64,000 bases of DNA from CAWDNM01 sp964521195 (GCA_964521195.1 CAZFRE010000005.1:93340-157339), one strand, 5' to 3'. Numbered from the stretch's first letter, positions 33,754-42,200 are shown. The notes: generated from the letters alone by a model not told the origin. Translations and numbers: made by a program.

Positions 33754-36700
33754 CTAGTTGAAGGGATCGTCGGGCAGGATCGCCGGCGGGTAGGGGCCGA
33801 CCCGCACCCAGCCCAGATGCGTGACGTTCGGGTTGTCGGCCTCGGCGTCATCGCTGAACAGGACTCCTGCGGAGCTGTTGATGACGACGTTGTCGACCGC
33901 GAAGCCAGCCATGTTCACGTAGCCGTCCGACACGTAGCGGAAGCGCAGCGACACCTGCTGGCCGCTGTAGTCGGACAGATCGAAGCTCGCAGGGACCCAG
34001 CCACCGGACGTTCCTGTGATGCCGTTGCCGAGATTCTGGCCGTACGGGTTTGTCGTCGTCGTGATCTCGCTCGCGAGCGGGACCCACGTGGTGCCATCGG
34101 TCGAGACCTCGACGTAGCCGTAGTCGAAGTCGAGTTCGGCATCGAAGAACGTCATGAAGTCGAGCGTGGCCGCCGCCGGTACCGTGATCGTGGCGATCTG
34201 CAGGGCTGTGTCGCGGGCTCCGTAACGCAGATCGGAGTGGTACATCCGCTCGCCGGCGTACGGGATGATGGGCGAAGGCGGCGCTTGGATGATGCCGTAC
34301 ATGTCGCCGTGGCAGAACATGCAGTCGTAGTAGTACACCTCGTCGTTCCAGCCACCTGCAGGATCGGCGGTGAAGTACGAGCCGGGCTCGATATCGGCCG
34401 GATCGGCGACGTACTTGTTGTTGTTGTGGTGCATCCAACTCGTGTCGCCGCCGCTGCCCACGCCATGGCAGGTCTCGCACGCCGTACTCGGCGTGGCACC
34501 TTCGCCGTGGCACAGGCCGCACCCACCGGAGCCGTCATGCACGAAGGCGTGCAGCGTCGAGACGTCCGAGATGTTGTGGCAGGTCATGCCCGGCAGTCCG
34601 TCGCAACCGTAGTTGCGCGACGTCACGAAGCCGGAATCGTTGCCCACGTGGGCGCCGGGCGGCGGCGTGTGGGTGATCAGCTCGTGGCATTCGGTGCACG
34701 TGTCGTCCCACGGTGCGATCTCGCCGACCGCCGATGGGTGACACGACGAGCACGCGCTGCCGGTGTGCGCCGGGCCGAGCTCCGAGTTGTGGCACGCAGC
34801 CAGGCACGGCTCGGTCGCCTGGTGCTTCGCCGGATCGTAGCCGTGCGGCAGCAGGCGATCCGGGTGGCAGTCGGCGCACTGATCCGAGGCGGGTAACGCC
34901 GAGTCGGAGTGGCACACCAGGCAACCGGTGCGAGTGCCCGACGGTGTCGTCGTACTCGCCGAGGAGTGGATCACCGACAGGTCGGTACCGGCGTGGCAGC
35001 CGGCGCCGATGCACGATGGCGCCGGTGCCCCGACTTCGTGCTCGGCAAGGATGTCGCCGTGCATCTCCGTTGTGCCTGCGGGCGGGTGGCAGCCGCCCTG
35101 AGCACAGCCTCGTGCCCATGCGGCGCCACCCAGCGCGTCGACGGCGGTGCTCGTCGGCGTGAGATGGCAGTTCGCGCAACGGCCGGCTGCCGAGGATGCG
35201 GTCGCCCTGTGGTGCTCTGTCTGCACGTTGCTCACATGGCAGCCGGCGCAGTCCTGGGCGGTGAAGTCAGACGCGTGGCCGACGTTGTGGCCCGCGTCGT
35301 CGTGGCAACGGCCGCACGACGCGTCGCCGTCGGCGATGGCGTCGACGATGTCTTGTTCTGTGGACTCGTGGCACGAGGCGCAGGTGCGCTCACCGCCGGT
35401 GTTATGCAAGACGATGTGCTCTGCGGAGATGCTGCCCGAGTGGCAGTACAGACACTCGGCATCCATCACCGTCTCGTGCATGGCGTCGTGGCCCGACAGC
35501 ATCTGACCGTGGCAGGCGACGCAGTCCTTGGTGCCGGCCGCGATCGCGGCGACGACCGCTGGGACTGTGCTCTCGTGGCAGTCGGCGCAGGTCGCAACAC
35601 TCGTCGGGTTGATCGGCGCCGTGATGTGCTCGACGACGAGGTTCGTGGCGACGTGACACCCGGACTTGGCACAGAACGCCGCGTTCGCATGGTCGTGCAG
35701 CGCGTTGTGGTCGGGTGACGGGTGACATGCCGAGCAGGCCGTCACGCCGGCGCCGATCGCGCCGGTCACGAGCGGATCGCTCGACATGTGGCACGTCACG
35801 CAGGTGTATGCAGCACCTCCTGCATCGGTGTGCCGCGCATGCTCCACCGTGATGTCGGATACGTGGCAGCCCGAGCACGCCGAGACGTCGGCCTTGGTGT
35901 GATAGCCCGTGGGGGCACCGTCGTGCGGCTTGTCGACCATACCTGAATGGCACACGAGGCAGTCGGCGTGCATGTCGGGGTCATCCTCATAGCCCGGATG
36001 GCACTGCGCGCACGCCGAGACCGTCGAGGGCATCTCGGGGAACATCTGGACCGAGAAGCTCCAGCTCTTGCTGGCACGAATGCCCGAGCTGTCCGTGACA
36101 GTGACGGTCACGGCGACGGAGGCGTCGTTGGGCAGCGTGATCGATGCGAGCCGGACCGTGTTCGAGAACACGGTCGCGTCGACATCCGACCCGTTGATTG
36201 TGGCCGTTGCCGTGACGGCACCCGGCCCGTTGTCGGTGACCGGGATCGTGATGGCGGGTGTCACGGTGTCCACCACCGAGCCGTCTGCCGGCGTGGGAGC
36301 GCCCAGGACGGGGCCTGATCCGTAGACGAAACTCCAGCTGTCGGTGAATGTGGCGCCGTTGCGATCCTTGATCGTCGCGGTGACCACGTGGGTCCCGTCT
36401 GCGAGCATGGGGGAGAACACGGGGTACGCGTAGAGCGTGGACTTGTTCGGCTCGCCTGCGAGCGGCACCCACGTCCATCGGACCGTCCACACCTGGAGCG
36501 TGGGATTCCAGACCTCGGTCGCCGACCAGTAGCCGCCGGTGGAGCCGGCGCGCAGCAGCGTGGCATACGCGGTGCCGTCCACGGCGATGCTCGCACTTCG
36601 GGTGTCGAGCGCAACGGCGCTGAATGCCGTCACGCCGACGAGTTGTGGCGGGGCGGCGACGGTGCCCATCGGATAGTGATTGGTGAAGGTCGCGGCCATC

Positions 36701-36774
36701 GCGATCGTCGGCAGCACGACGAGAAGTGAGCCGACCACGGCAGCTGCCGCCCATCGGGCGAACGTGCGTCTCAT
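33754..36774 (-). CDS. Giant secreted multiheme c-type cytochrome (cyt2), paralogue of cyt1
   Basis: 1006 residues from ATG 36774, chosen for its signal peptide (WAAAAVVGSLLVVLPTIAMA) and the GGGGG 7 nt upstream. The frame is open 90 codons further, without a plausible start. The N-terminal AATFTNHYP module, a second Ig-like domain and the haem-region order match cyt1. Haem motifs: 19 CXXCH, three CX4CH, one CX3CH (CLAACH), one CX7CH (CDGLPGMTCH), so up to 24 haems. A jelly-roll-like C-terminus ends in DNVVINSSAGVLFSDDAE. The near-parallel motif order shows a tandem duplication. It probably acts outside the cell in electron transfer; partner unknown. Confidence 0.9.
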   Translation of the reverse strand: MRRTFARWAAAAVVGSLLVVLPTIAMAATFTNHYPMGTVAAPPQLVGVTAFSAVALDTRSASIAVDGTAYATLLRAGSTGGYWSATEVWNPTLQVWTVRWTWVPLAGEPNKSTLYAYPVFSPMLADGTHVVTATIKDRNGATFTDSWSFVYGSGPVLGAPTPADGSVVDTVTPAITIPVTDNGPGAVTATATINGSDVDATVFSNTVRLASITLPNDASVAVTVTVTDSSGIRASKSWSFSVQMFPEMPSTVSACAQCHPGYEDDPDMHADCLVCHSGMVDKPHDGAPTGYHTKADVSACSGCHVSDITVEHARHTDAGGAAYTCVTCHMSSDPLVTGAIGAGVTACSACHPSPDHNALHDHANAAFCAKSGCHVATNLVVEHITAPINPTSVATCADCHESTVPAVVAAIAAGTKDCVACHGQMLSGHDAMHETVMDAECLYCHSGSISAEHIVLHNTGGERTCASCHESTEQDIVDAIADGDASCGRCHDDAGHNVGHASDFTAQDCAGCHVSNVQTEHHRATASSAAGRCANCHLTPTSTAVDALGGAAWARGCAQGGCHPPAGTTEMHGDILAEHEVGAPAPSCIGAGCHAGTDLSVIHSSASTTTPSGTRTGCLVCHSDSALPASDQCADCHPDRLLPHGYDPAKHQATEPCLAACHNSELGPAHTGSACSSCHPSAVGEIAPWDDTCTECHELITHTPPPGAHVGNDSGFVTSRNYGCDGLPGMTCHNISDVSTLHAFVHDGSGGCGLCHGEGATPSTACETCHGVGSGGDTSWMHHNNNKYVADPADIEPGSYFTADPAGGWNDEVYYYDCMFCHGDMYGIIQAPPSPIIPYAGERMYHSDLRYGARDTALQIATITVPAAATLDFMTFFDAELDFDYGYVEVSTDGTTWVPLASEITTTTNPYGQNLGNGITGTSGGWVPASFDLSDYSGQQVSLRFRYVSDGYVNMAGFAVDNVVINSSAGVLFSDDAEADNPNVTHLGWVRVGPYPPAILPDDPFN

Positions 36775-36855
36775 CCCATGACCCCCGGTGATTCCCCCGC
36801 TAGCGCGTTGACCTACAGAATGCAGGTGATGCCGTCGCGAGCATGCGCGAACCTT

Positions 36856-36861
36856 AATATA
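36856..36861 (-). promoter_or_regulatory. -10 element for cyt2
   Basis: TATATT on the reverse strand, about 82 nt before the start codon, followed at once by AAGGTTCG, a string also found upstream of cyt1. I see no strong -35. Confidence 0.4.
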
Positions 36862-36939
36862 GTTTGACGGTCGCTGTAAACCACGGTGGGTGATCGTGCT
36901 GCGACGCGCGTGCGGGCGCGCGGCACGCGGTAGCGTCGT

Positions 36940-36980
36940 ATTTCGACGGTGTTTCACGCGCCTGCACACCGTGCTATACT
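36940..36980 (+). promoter_or_regulatory. Glutamate synthase operon promoter with GlnR-type half-sites
   Basis: ATTTC (36940-36944)-N6-GTTTC (36951-36955) followed by -35 TTTCAC (36952-36957), 17 nt, -10 TATACT (36975-36980). The -35 starts at the second base of the last half-site, exactly as in the glutamate-synthase-like promoter at 28198. Predicted +1 is about 36987. Confidence 0.6.
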
Positions 36981-36988
36981 CCCGTGAC

Positions 36989-37076
36989 CAGCACAACGGC
37001 GTGCTGAATCGAAGAGACGAGCAACGTTGCTCGCCCGGCCCCACCGCATGGGGGCTGAGCGGGCATTTTCCGTTTC
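36989..37076 (+). promoter_or_regulatory. Predicted ANTAR-target leader with dual hexaloop hairpins and terminator
   Basis: P1 is CAGCAC-AACGGC-GTGCTG (36989-37006): 6-bp stem, loop with A1 and G4. After an 11-nt linker, P2 is CGAGC-AACGTT-GCTCG (37018-37033): 5-bp stem, loop again with A1 and G4. P2 runs into a terminator-like hairpin (GCCCG/GCCCC of 37033-37042 pairing with GGGGC/CGGGC of 37051-37064, with a 4-nt bulge) followed by ATTTTCCGTTTC. This is the arrangement used by ANTAR antiterminators. PdtaR, encoded at 25028, is the likely partner. Confidence 0.7.
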
Positions 37077-37107
37077 TGCGACACGTCGACTATGAAAGCG
37101 AGACGGC

Positions 37108-38448
37108 ATGAAGGAGTTCGCGGTCTTCTGGGGGTGCACCATCCCCGCGCGGTTCCCGTTCATCGAGAAGGCGACACGGGTCATGTTCGATGACCTCGGC
37201 GCCCGGATACACGAGCTTGAGGGTCACACCTGCTGCCCCGAGGGCACGTTGGTCAAGGCGAACGATCCCGATGCGTTCTACACCACGGCGGCGCGGAACC
37301 TGGCGCTCGTGGAGGATGCAGGACTCGACGTCGTCACCCCGTGCAACGGCTGCTACTCGACGTTCAAGGAGTGCCAGAGCCATCTGAAGACCAACTGGCG
37401 CGAGAAGGACGTCATCAACGAGCGTCTCGCCACCGAGGGGCTGCACTACGACGGCCGGCTCAACGTGGTGCACTTCATCGAGTGGCTCGCCGATTCGATG
37501 GGCGCCGGCTTGGTCGCCAGTGGTGCGAAGAAGAGCTTCTGGGGAATGCGGATCGCCGTGCACTACGGCTGCCATCTCCTGCGACCGCAGCCGGCCGTTC
37601 GCTGGGATGACCCGCTGCACCCCACCAAGTTCGAGGATCTGGTGCGCGCGCTGGGCGCCACCGTCGTCGACTACCCGACGAAGATGCAGTGCTGCGGTGG
37701 CGCGCTCGACCGCGTGGGCCAGCGCGATTCGTCGCTTGCGTTCTGCCGCCGCAAGCTCCACGACCTGCAGAACCACGACGTCGATGCACTCATCGTCGGG
37801 TGTCCGAGCTGCTTCCAGCAGTTCGACCTCAACCAGGCGGCCCTGCAGCGTGCCAACGAGAACGTGCACGTGCCGGTGCTCTACCTCTCCGAGCTCATCG
37901 GCCTCGCGTACGGCCATGAGCCCGCCGAGATCGGTCTCGACATGCATCGTGTGAGCGTCCAACCCTTCCTCGACAAGTGGGAGGCGCGTACCGCCGACAA
38001 GGCGCGTCTCGCACTCGACTTCGACGTCGCGCTCCTCAACAAGTGCGACAACTGCCGGGCGTGCAAGGACGACTGCCCCGTGTGCAAGATCGACCCCACG
38101 TTCCAGCCAAACGACATCATCGCGGAGCTCGTGAAGGGCAACCTCGACGAGGTCATCGCCGATGGCCAGCTCTGGAAATGCCTCGAGTGCTACACGTGCT
38201 CGGAACTCTGCCACTCAGACATCGGGATGGCCGAGACATTCCGCAAGCTCAAGGAGATCGCGCTGCGCGAGGGCGCCGGTCCCGACTCGGTCTCCCAGTC
38301 CTACCAGATGTTCTTGGACACCGGCCGCCTCGGCGAGCCGAAGCAGGGTGCCCGCAAGAAGCTCGGACTCGAGCCACTTCCCGCCAGCGGGGGCGACGTC
38401 GTGCCTCGGATGATGGCGTGCGAGATCGACACGAAGGAGTGTGAGTGA
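37108..38448 (+). CDS. HdrBC-like fused iron-sulfur protein of the glutamate synthase operon
   Basis: A 446-residue fusion. The N-terminal part (~1-290) has two CCG motifs as in heterodisulfide reductase HdrB: FWGC..HTCCPEG..PCNGC, and HYGC..MQCCGG..VGCPSC. Each binds a noncubane [4Fe-4S] cluster in the family. The C-terminal part resembles HdrC with two ferredoxin motifs, CDNCRACKDDC and CLECYTCSELC. Cytoplasmic, no membrane helices. It is the first gene of a tight operon with all three pieces of an archaeal-type glutamate synthase. No GltD-type NADPH subunit is present, so it probably brings electrons or a thiol couple to the synthase. That role is inferred from context only. Confidence 0.85.
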   Translation: MKEFAVFWGCTIPARFPFIEKATRVMFDDLGARIHELEGHTCCPEGTLVKANDPDAFYTTAARNLALVEDAGLDVVTPCNGCYSTFKECQSHLKTNWREKDVINERLATEGLHYDGRLNVVHFIEWLADSMGAGLVASGAKKSFWGMRIAVHYGCHLLRPQPAVRWDDPLHPTKFEDLVRALGATVVDYPTKMQCCGGALDRVGQRDSSLAFCRRKLHDLQNHDVDALIVGCPSCFQQFDLNQAALQRANENVHVPVLYLSELIGLAYGHEPAEIGLDMHRVSVQPFLDKWEARTADKARLALDFDVALLNKCDNCRACKDDCPVCKIDPTFQPNDIIAELVKGNLDEVIADGQLWKCLECYTCSELCHSDIGMAETFRKLKEIALREGAGPDSVSQSYQMFLDTGRLGEPKQGARKKLGLEPLPASGGDVVPRMMACEIDTKECE

Positions 38449-39722
38449 GCATGACGTACGAACCACTGCTCGATCGTCTGCCCACGACGCGTCCCGCTGC
38501 CATGCGTGACGAGTCCGGGTTGCTCGGCGAGCGTCCTCGCTATACCGAGGAGGCCGGCTACAAGATCCACGGCGGCTGCGGCCTCATGGGCATCTGCGAC
38601 GAGTCCGGCACGCTCATGAGCGGTGTCGAGGCCATCAAGGCGATGGCCGTGCAGCGTGACCGCGGTAACGGCTTGGGCGGCGGGTTCGCCGGCTACGGCA
38701 TCTACCCCGAGTTCCCCGACCACTACTGCTTCCACATGATGTATCACGACGTGCGGGCGAAAGAGGAGGCCGAGGCCGTCTTCGACCGCTTCTTCGTCGT
38801 CGACCTCGCCGAGCCGATGCCCACGCGCGCGGTCAAGGGTATCAGCGACGCGCCGCTGCTGTGGCGCTACTTCCTGCAGCCTGACCCGCACAAGCTGGAG
38901 ACTTCGGAGATGAGCCCGGACGACTTCATCGTCCACACCGTCATGCTCATCAACTCCACCGTCGACGGCGCGTTCGTCGCGTCGAGCGGCAAGAACATGG
39001 GAGCCTTCAAGGGCGTCGGTTTCCCCGAGGAGATCGGCCACTACTACCTCCTCGAGGAGTACGAGGGCCACACGTGGACCGGCCACAACCGGTTCCCCAC
39101 CAACACCCCGGGCTGGTGGGGCGGCGCTCACCCGTTCACACTCCTGGACTGGTCGATCGTGCACAACGGCGAGATCTCGAGTTACGGCATCAACAGCCGC
39201 TACCTCGAGGCGTTCGGTTACAAGTGCACGCTCGGTACCGACACTGAAGTGGCCGCGTACCTGTTCGACCTGATGCTGCGGCGGCACAAGCTGCCGCTCG
39301 AGCTCGCCTGCAAGGCGCTTGCGAGCCCGCTGTGGACCGAGATCGACCGCATGCAGCCTGAGGAAGCCGCCGTCATGCGCTCGCTGCGTGCCGTGTATGG
39401 CCCGGCCATGCTCAACGGCCCCTTCGCGATCGTGCTCGGCTTCAACGGCGGCATGGTTGCCCTTAACGACCGCATCAAGCTCCGCCCGCTCGTGGCCGCG
39501 CGGCAGGGCACCAAGATCATGGTCGCCTCGGAGGAAAGCGCCATGCGCGAGGTGCTCGACGCCCCCGACCAAGTCTGGGCGCCGAAGGCCGGCGAGCCGG
39601 TCATCGCCCGCGTACAGGGCATGGAATGGCCGATCCACGGTGACCTGCATCTCTCGCCCGGCGAAGTGAGCTGCGCGGTCACCGGTGTGCACGATGCCTG
39701 CGAGATTGTCGAGGTGGGATAA
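38445..39722 (+). CDS. Glutamate synthase glutaminase subunit (class II amidotransferase)
   Basis: A 425-residue Ntn-type glutaminase domain, equal to the N-terminal part of ordinary GltB but encoded alone. The nucleophile should be Cys45 in IHGGCGLMGICDE. Supporting residues are GHNRFPTNTPGW, AHPF and the oxyanion segment VHNGEISSYG. The 44 residues before Cys45 must be cut off or the enzyme uses an internal Cys; class II enzymes normally need a free N-terminal Cys. GTG 38445 overlaps the HdrBC stop by 4 nt with AAGGAG upstream; ATG 38451 is the alternative. It releases ammonia from glutamine for the next subunit. Confidence 0.88.
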   Translation: MSMTYEPLLDRLPTTRPAAMRDESGLLGERPRYTEEAGYKIHGGCGLMGICDESGTLMSGVEAIKAMAVQRDRGNGLGGGFAGYGIYPEFPDHYCFHMMYHDVRAKEEAEAVFDRFFVVDLAEPMPTRAVKGISDAPLLWRYFLQPDPHKLETSEMSPDDFIVHTVMLINSTVDGAFVASSGKNMGAFKGVGFPEEIGHYYLLEEYEGHTWTGHNRFPTNTPGWWGGAHPFTLLDWSIVHNGEISSYGINSRYLEAFGYKCTLGTDTEVAAYLFDLMLRRHKLPLELACKALASPLWTEIDRMQPEEAAVMRSLRAVYGPAMLNGPFAIVLGFNGGMVALNDRIKLRPLVAARQGTKIMVASEESAMREVLDAPDQVWAPKAGEPVIARVQGMEWPIHGDLHLSPGEVSCAVTGVHDACEIVEVG

Positions 39723-39725
39723 CCG

Positions 39726-41237
39726 ATGCCGACGAGCCTCATCCAGCCAGAGTTCCTGGTCGAGATCGACTACAACAAGTGCCACAAGTGCGGCCGCTGC
39801 GTGCAGCAGTGCGGCTGGGGCGTGTACTCGTTCAACGAGCGCCCGTTCCCCGATGACAGCAAGTGCCGCGCGTGCCACCGCTGCGTGACGTACTGCCCGG
39901 CGCACTGCATCAAGATCCGCAAGAACGACCTCGCCCTGCGCGACAACCACAACTGGTCGTCCGAGCAGCGCAAGAACGTGTGGCGTCAGGCCGAGTCCGG
40001 CGGCGTCATGCTGACCGGTATGGGCAACGACAAGCCCTACCAGAGCATCTTCGACCACCTCGTCCTCGACGCGTGCCAGGTGACCAACCCGTCCATCGAC
40101 CCGCTGCGCGAGCCGATGGAGCTTCGCACCTATCTGGGCCGCAAGCCCGATAGCGTCGAGGTGGAGTCCGACGGCAACGGTGGCTTCCGCCTCAAGGAGG
40201 GCGCCGGCGTCACCAACAACGTCAAGCTCGACGCGCCCATCGTGTTCTCGCCGATGAGCTATGGCTCGGTCTCGCTCAACGTGCACAAGTCGCTCGCGAT
40301 GGCCGCAGAACGTCTCGGCATACTCATGAACACCGGCGAGGGTGGCCTGCACGCGGACCTGTACCCGTACCAGGACAACGTCATCGTCCAGGTGGCGTCG
40401 GGCCGTTTCGGCGTGAACCCGGAGTACCTGCAGCGCGGTGCCGCGATCGAGATCAAGGTCGGTCAGGGCGCCAAGCCGGGCATCGGCGGTCACCTGCCGG
40501 GCGAGAAGATCAACAAGGAAGTCTCGACGACTCGCATGATCCCGCAGGGTTCGGACGCGATCTCGCCGGCGCCGCACCACGACATCTACTCCATCGAGGA
40601 TCTGCGCCAGCTCATCTACTCGCTCAAGGAAGCCAGCGGCTACAAGCCGGTCGGCGTCAAGATCGCGGCGGTCCACAACGTCGGCGCCATCGCGTCGGGT
40701 ATCGTGCGCGCGGGCGCGGACTACGTCTACCTCGACGGCTTCAAGGGCGGCACGGGTGCAGCGCCCGCGATCATCCGCGACCACATCGGTATCCCGCTCG
40801 AGATCGCGATCGCAGTCGTCGACCAGCGGCTGCGTGATGAGGGGATCCGCAATCAGGCCTCGATCGTCGCGGCGGGCTCGATCCGCTCCTCGGCCGACAT
40901 GGCGAAGGCTATCGCGCTGGGAGCTGACGTCGTGGCGATCGGCTCGGCAGCGCTCATGGCGCTCGGTTGTCACCTGTGCCAGGGATGTCACACCGGCTGC
41001 TGCAGCTGGGGTCTGACGACGCAGAAGGCGGAGCTCACGCGCCGCGTCGATCCCGAGTGGGGCGCCGAGCGGCTCACCAACCTGGTTCACGCGTGGAGTC
41101 ACGAACTGCAGGAGATCCTCGGCGCGCTTGGCGTGAACGCGGTCGAGTCGCTTCGCGGCAGCCGCGAGCGCCTGCGCGCGGTGGGCCTCGACGCTCAGAC
41201 GTGCGAGATCATCGGCGTCAAGCCGGCCGGGCTGTAG
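39726..41237 (+). CDS. Glutamate synthase FMN/iron-sulfur subunit, archaeal type
   Basis: 503 residues. It starts with two ferredoxin-type clusters (CHKCGRCVQQCGW and CRACHRCVTYCPAHC, residues ~19-65), followed by the FMN-binding synthase barrel: VFSPMSYGSVSLNVHKSLA, EIKVGQGAKPGIGGHLPG, YVYLDGFKGGTGAAPA and the [3Fe-4S] cysteines CHLCQGCHTGC. This is the architecture of the archaeal-type single-domain glutamate synthase, which forms glutamate from 2-oxoglutarate and ammonia using reduced ferredoxin-like donors. It starts 3 nt after the glutaminase gene. Confidence 0.92.
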   Translation: MPTSLIQPEFLVEIDYNKCHKCGRCVQQCGWGVYSFNERPFPDDSKCRACHRCVTYCPAHCIKIRKNDLALRDNHNWSSEQRKNVWRQAESGGVMLTGMGNDKPYQSIFDHLVLDACQVTNPSIDPLREPMELRTYLGRKPDSVEVESDGNGGFRLKEGAGVTNNVKLDAPIVFSPMSYGSVSLNVHKSLAMAAERLGILMNTGEGGLHADLYPYQDNVIVQVASGRFGVNPEYLQRGAAIEIKVGQGAKPGIGGHLPGEKINKEVSTTRMIPQGSDAISPAPHHDIYSIEDLRQLIYSLKEASGYKPVGVKIAAVHNVGAIASGIVRAGADYVYLDGFKGGTGAAPAIIRDHIGIPLEIAIAVVDQRLRDEGIRNQASIVAAGSIRSSADMAKAIALGADVVAIGSAALMALGCHLCQGCHTGCCSWGLTTQKAELTRRVDPEWGAERLTNLVHAWSHELQEILGALGVNAVESLRGSRERLRAVGLDAQTCEIIGVKPAGL

Positions 41238-41248
41238 GGGAGGCAGAG

Positions 41249-42064
41249 ATGACGACAGCAACCAAGGGCCCGATCGAGGGCTACATCCAGGTCGTACCCG
41301 CCGTCACCGTCGAAGGCGATACGGCGACCATCGACGCTCAGGGCGTCTACTACAAGTTCGTGAACGAGGCGATCCGCTCGGCGTTGGCCGACGGCGTGAA
41401 GAACATCGTCCTCAACAACGTGAACGGACAGCGCTACATCGGAACCGGCATCAAGGGCAAGGGCATCACCATCACCGTCAACGGGACGCCGGGCCAGGAC
41501 ATGGCCATGCTCATGGACGGCCCCACGGTGGAGGTGTTCGGCAACGCGCAGGACGGCGTGGGCAACACGATGAACGCCGGCAAGGTCATCGTCCACGGCG
41601 ATGCGGGTGATGTTCTCGGCTACGGCATGCGCGGTGGCAAGGTGTTCATCAAGGGCGACGTGGGCTACCGCGTCGGTATCCACATGAAGGCGTACGAGGA
41701 CCTTCGTCCGATCATGGTCGCAGGCGGCAAGGCCCGCGACTTCTTCGGCGAGTACATGGCCGGCGGTCTGCTGATTCTGCTCGGCATGAACTCGCGTCTC
41801 GAGGGACCGCTCGTGGGCGGCTACCTCGGCACCGGCATGCACGGCGGCGCCATCTACGTGCGTGGTGAGGTCGAGCCGTGGCAGTGCGGCAAGGAGGTCG
41901 GCGTGTTCACCGCGAACGAGGACGACATCGCCGACATCAAGCCCGTGCTCGCCGAGTACTGTGAGGCGCTCGGGATGGACCTCGACGAGGTGCTTGCCGA
42001 GCCGTTCACGAAGCTGGTTCCGGTCAGCCACCGGCCGTACGGGAAGCTGTACACGTACCTGTAG
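41249..42064 (+). CDS. Glutamate synthase GXGXG-domain subunit
   Basis: 271 residues forming the right-handed beta-helix (GXGXG) domain that ends ordinary GltB. Regular turns are visible: GTGIKGKGITITV, GNAQDGVGNTMNAGKVIVHG, GDVLGYGMRGGKVFIKGDVG and GGYLGTGMHGGAIYVRG. In the fused enzyme this domain has a structural role beside the synthase site. ATG 41249 has GGGGAGG upstream. With the two preceding genes it rebuilds GltB from three polypeptides. Confidence 0.92.
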   Translation: MTTATKGPIEGYIQVVPAVTVEGDTATIDAQGVYYKFVNEAIRSALADGVKNIVLNNVNGQRYIGTGIKGKGITITVNGTPGQDMAMLMDGPTVEVFGNAQDGVGNTMNAGKVIVHGDAGDVLGYGMRGGKVFIKGDVGYRVGIHMKAYEDLRPIMVAGGKARDFFGEYMAGGLLILLGMNSRLEGPLVGGYLGTGMHGGAIYVRGEVEPWQCGKEVGVFTANEDDIADIKPVLAEYCEALGMDLDEVLAEPFTKLVPVSHRPYGKLYTYL

Positions 42065-42091
42065 GCGGCACGGCGCGATCCGAGCGACACG

Positions 42092-42120
42092 AGGCCGGGC
42101 ATCACGCGATGCCCGGCCTT
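42092..42120 (+). terminator. Terminator of the glutamate synthase operon
   Basis: AGGCCGGGCAT-CACGCG-ATGCCCGGCCT, perfect 11-bp stem 28 nt after the stop codon, followed by TCTCC. Confidence 0.7.
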
Positions 42121-42171
42121 CTCCGTGGCACGAGAGACAACCGGCCGTGCCTTCGCGCAGATGACGGAAGA

Positions 42172-42200
42172 TTGACTTGTCTTAACGGCGCTGCTACTTT
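42172..42200 (+). promoter_or_regulatory. Promoter for cyt3
   Basis: TTGACT (42172-42177), 17 nt, TACTTT (42195-42200): the best sigma-70-like match in the window. A direct repeat of CTGGGGGG (42211 and 42226) follows in the leader; the second copy serves as ribosome site. Confidence 0.65.

Noticed and set aside
33640..36861. c-di-GMP riboswitch (GEMM) in the cytochrome leaders, suggested by TAGCGGGG strings
   Set aside because: GEMM-I ends with a similar TAGCGGGG segment and is known before cytochromes in other bacteria, but the essential GCAAAG-type core and the tetraloop/receptor halves are missing in both leaders.
38301..41261. Very long open frame on the reverse strand across the glutamate synthase genes (also across nadE and glnA1)
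   Set aside because: In high-GC DNA the frame opposite a real gene often stays open. The translations are Arg/His/Val-rich without domains, and the forward genes have clear motifs and ribosome sites.
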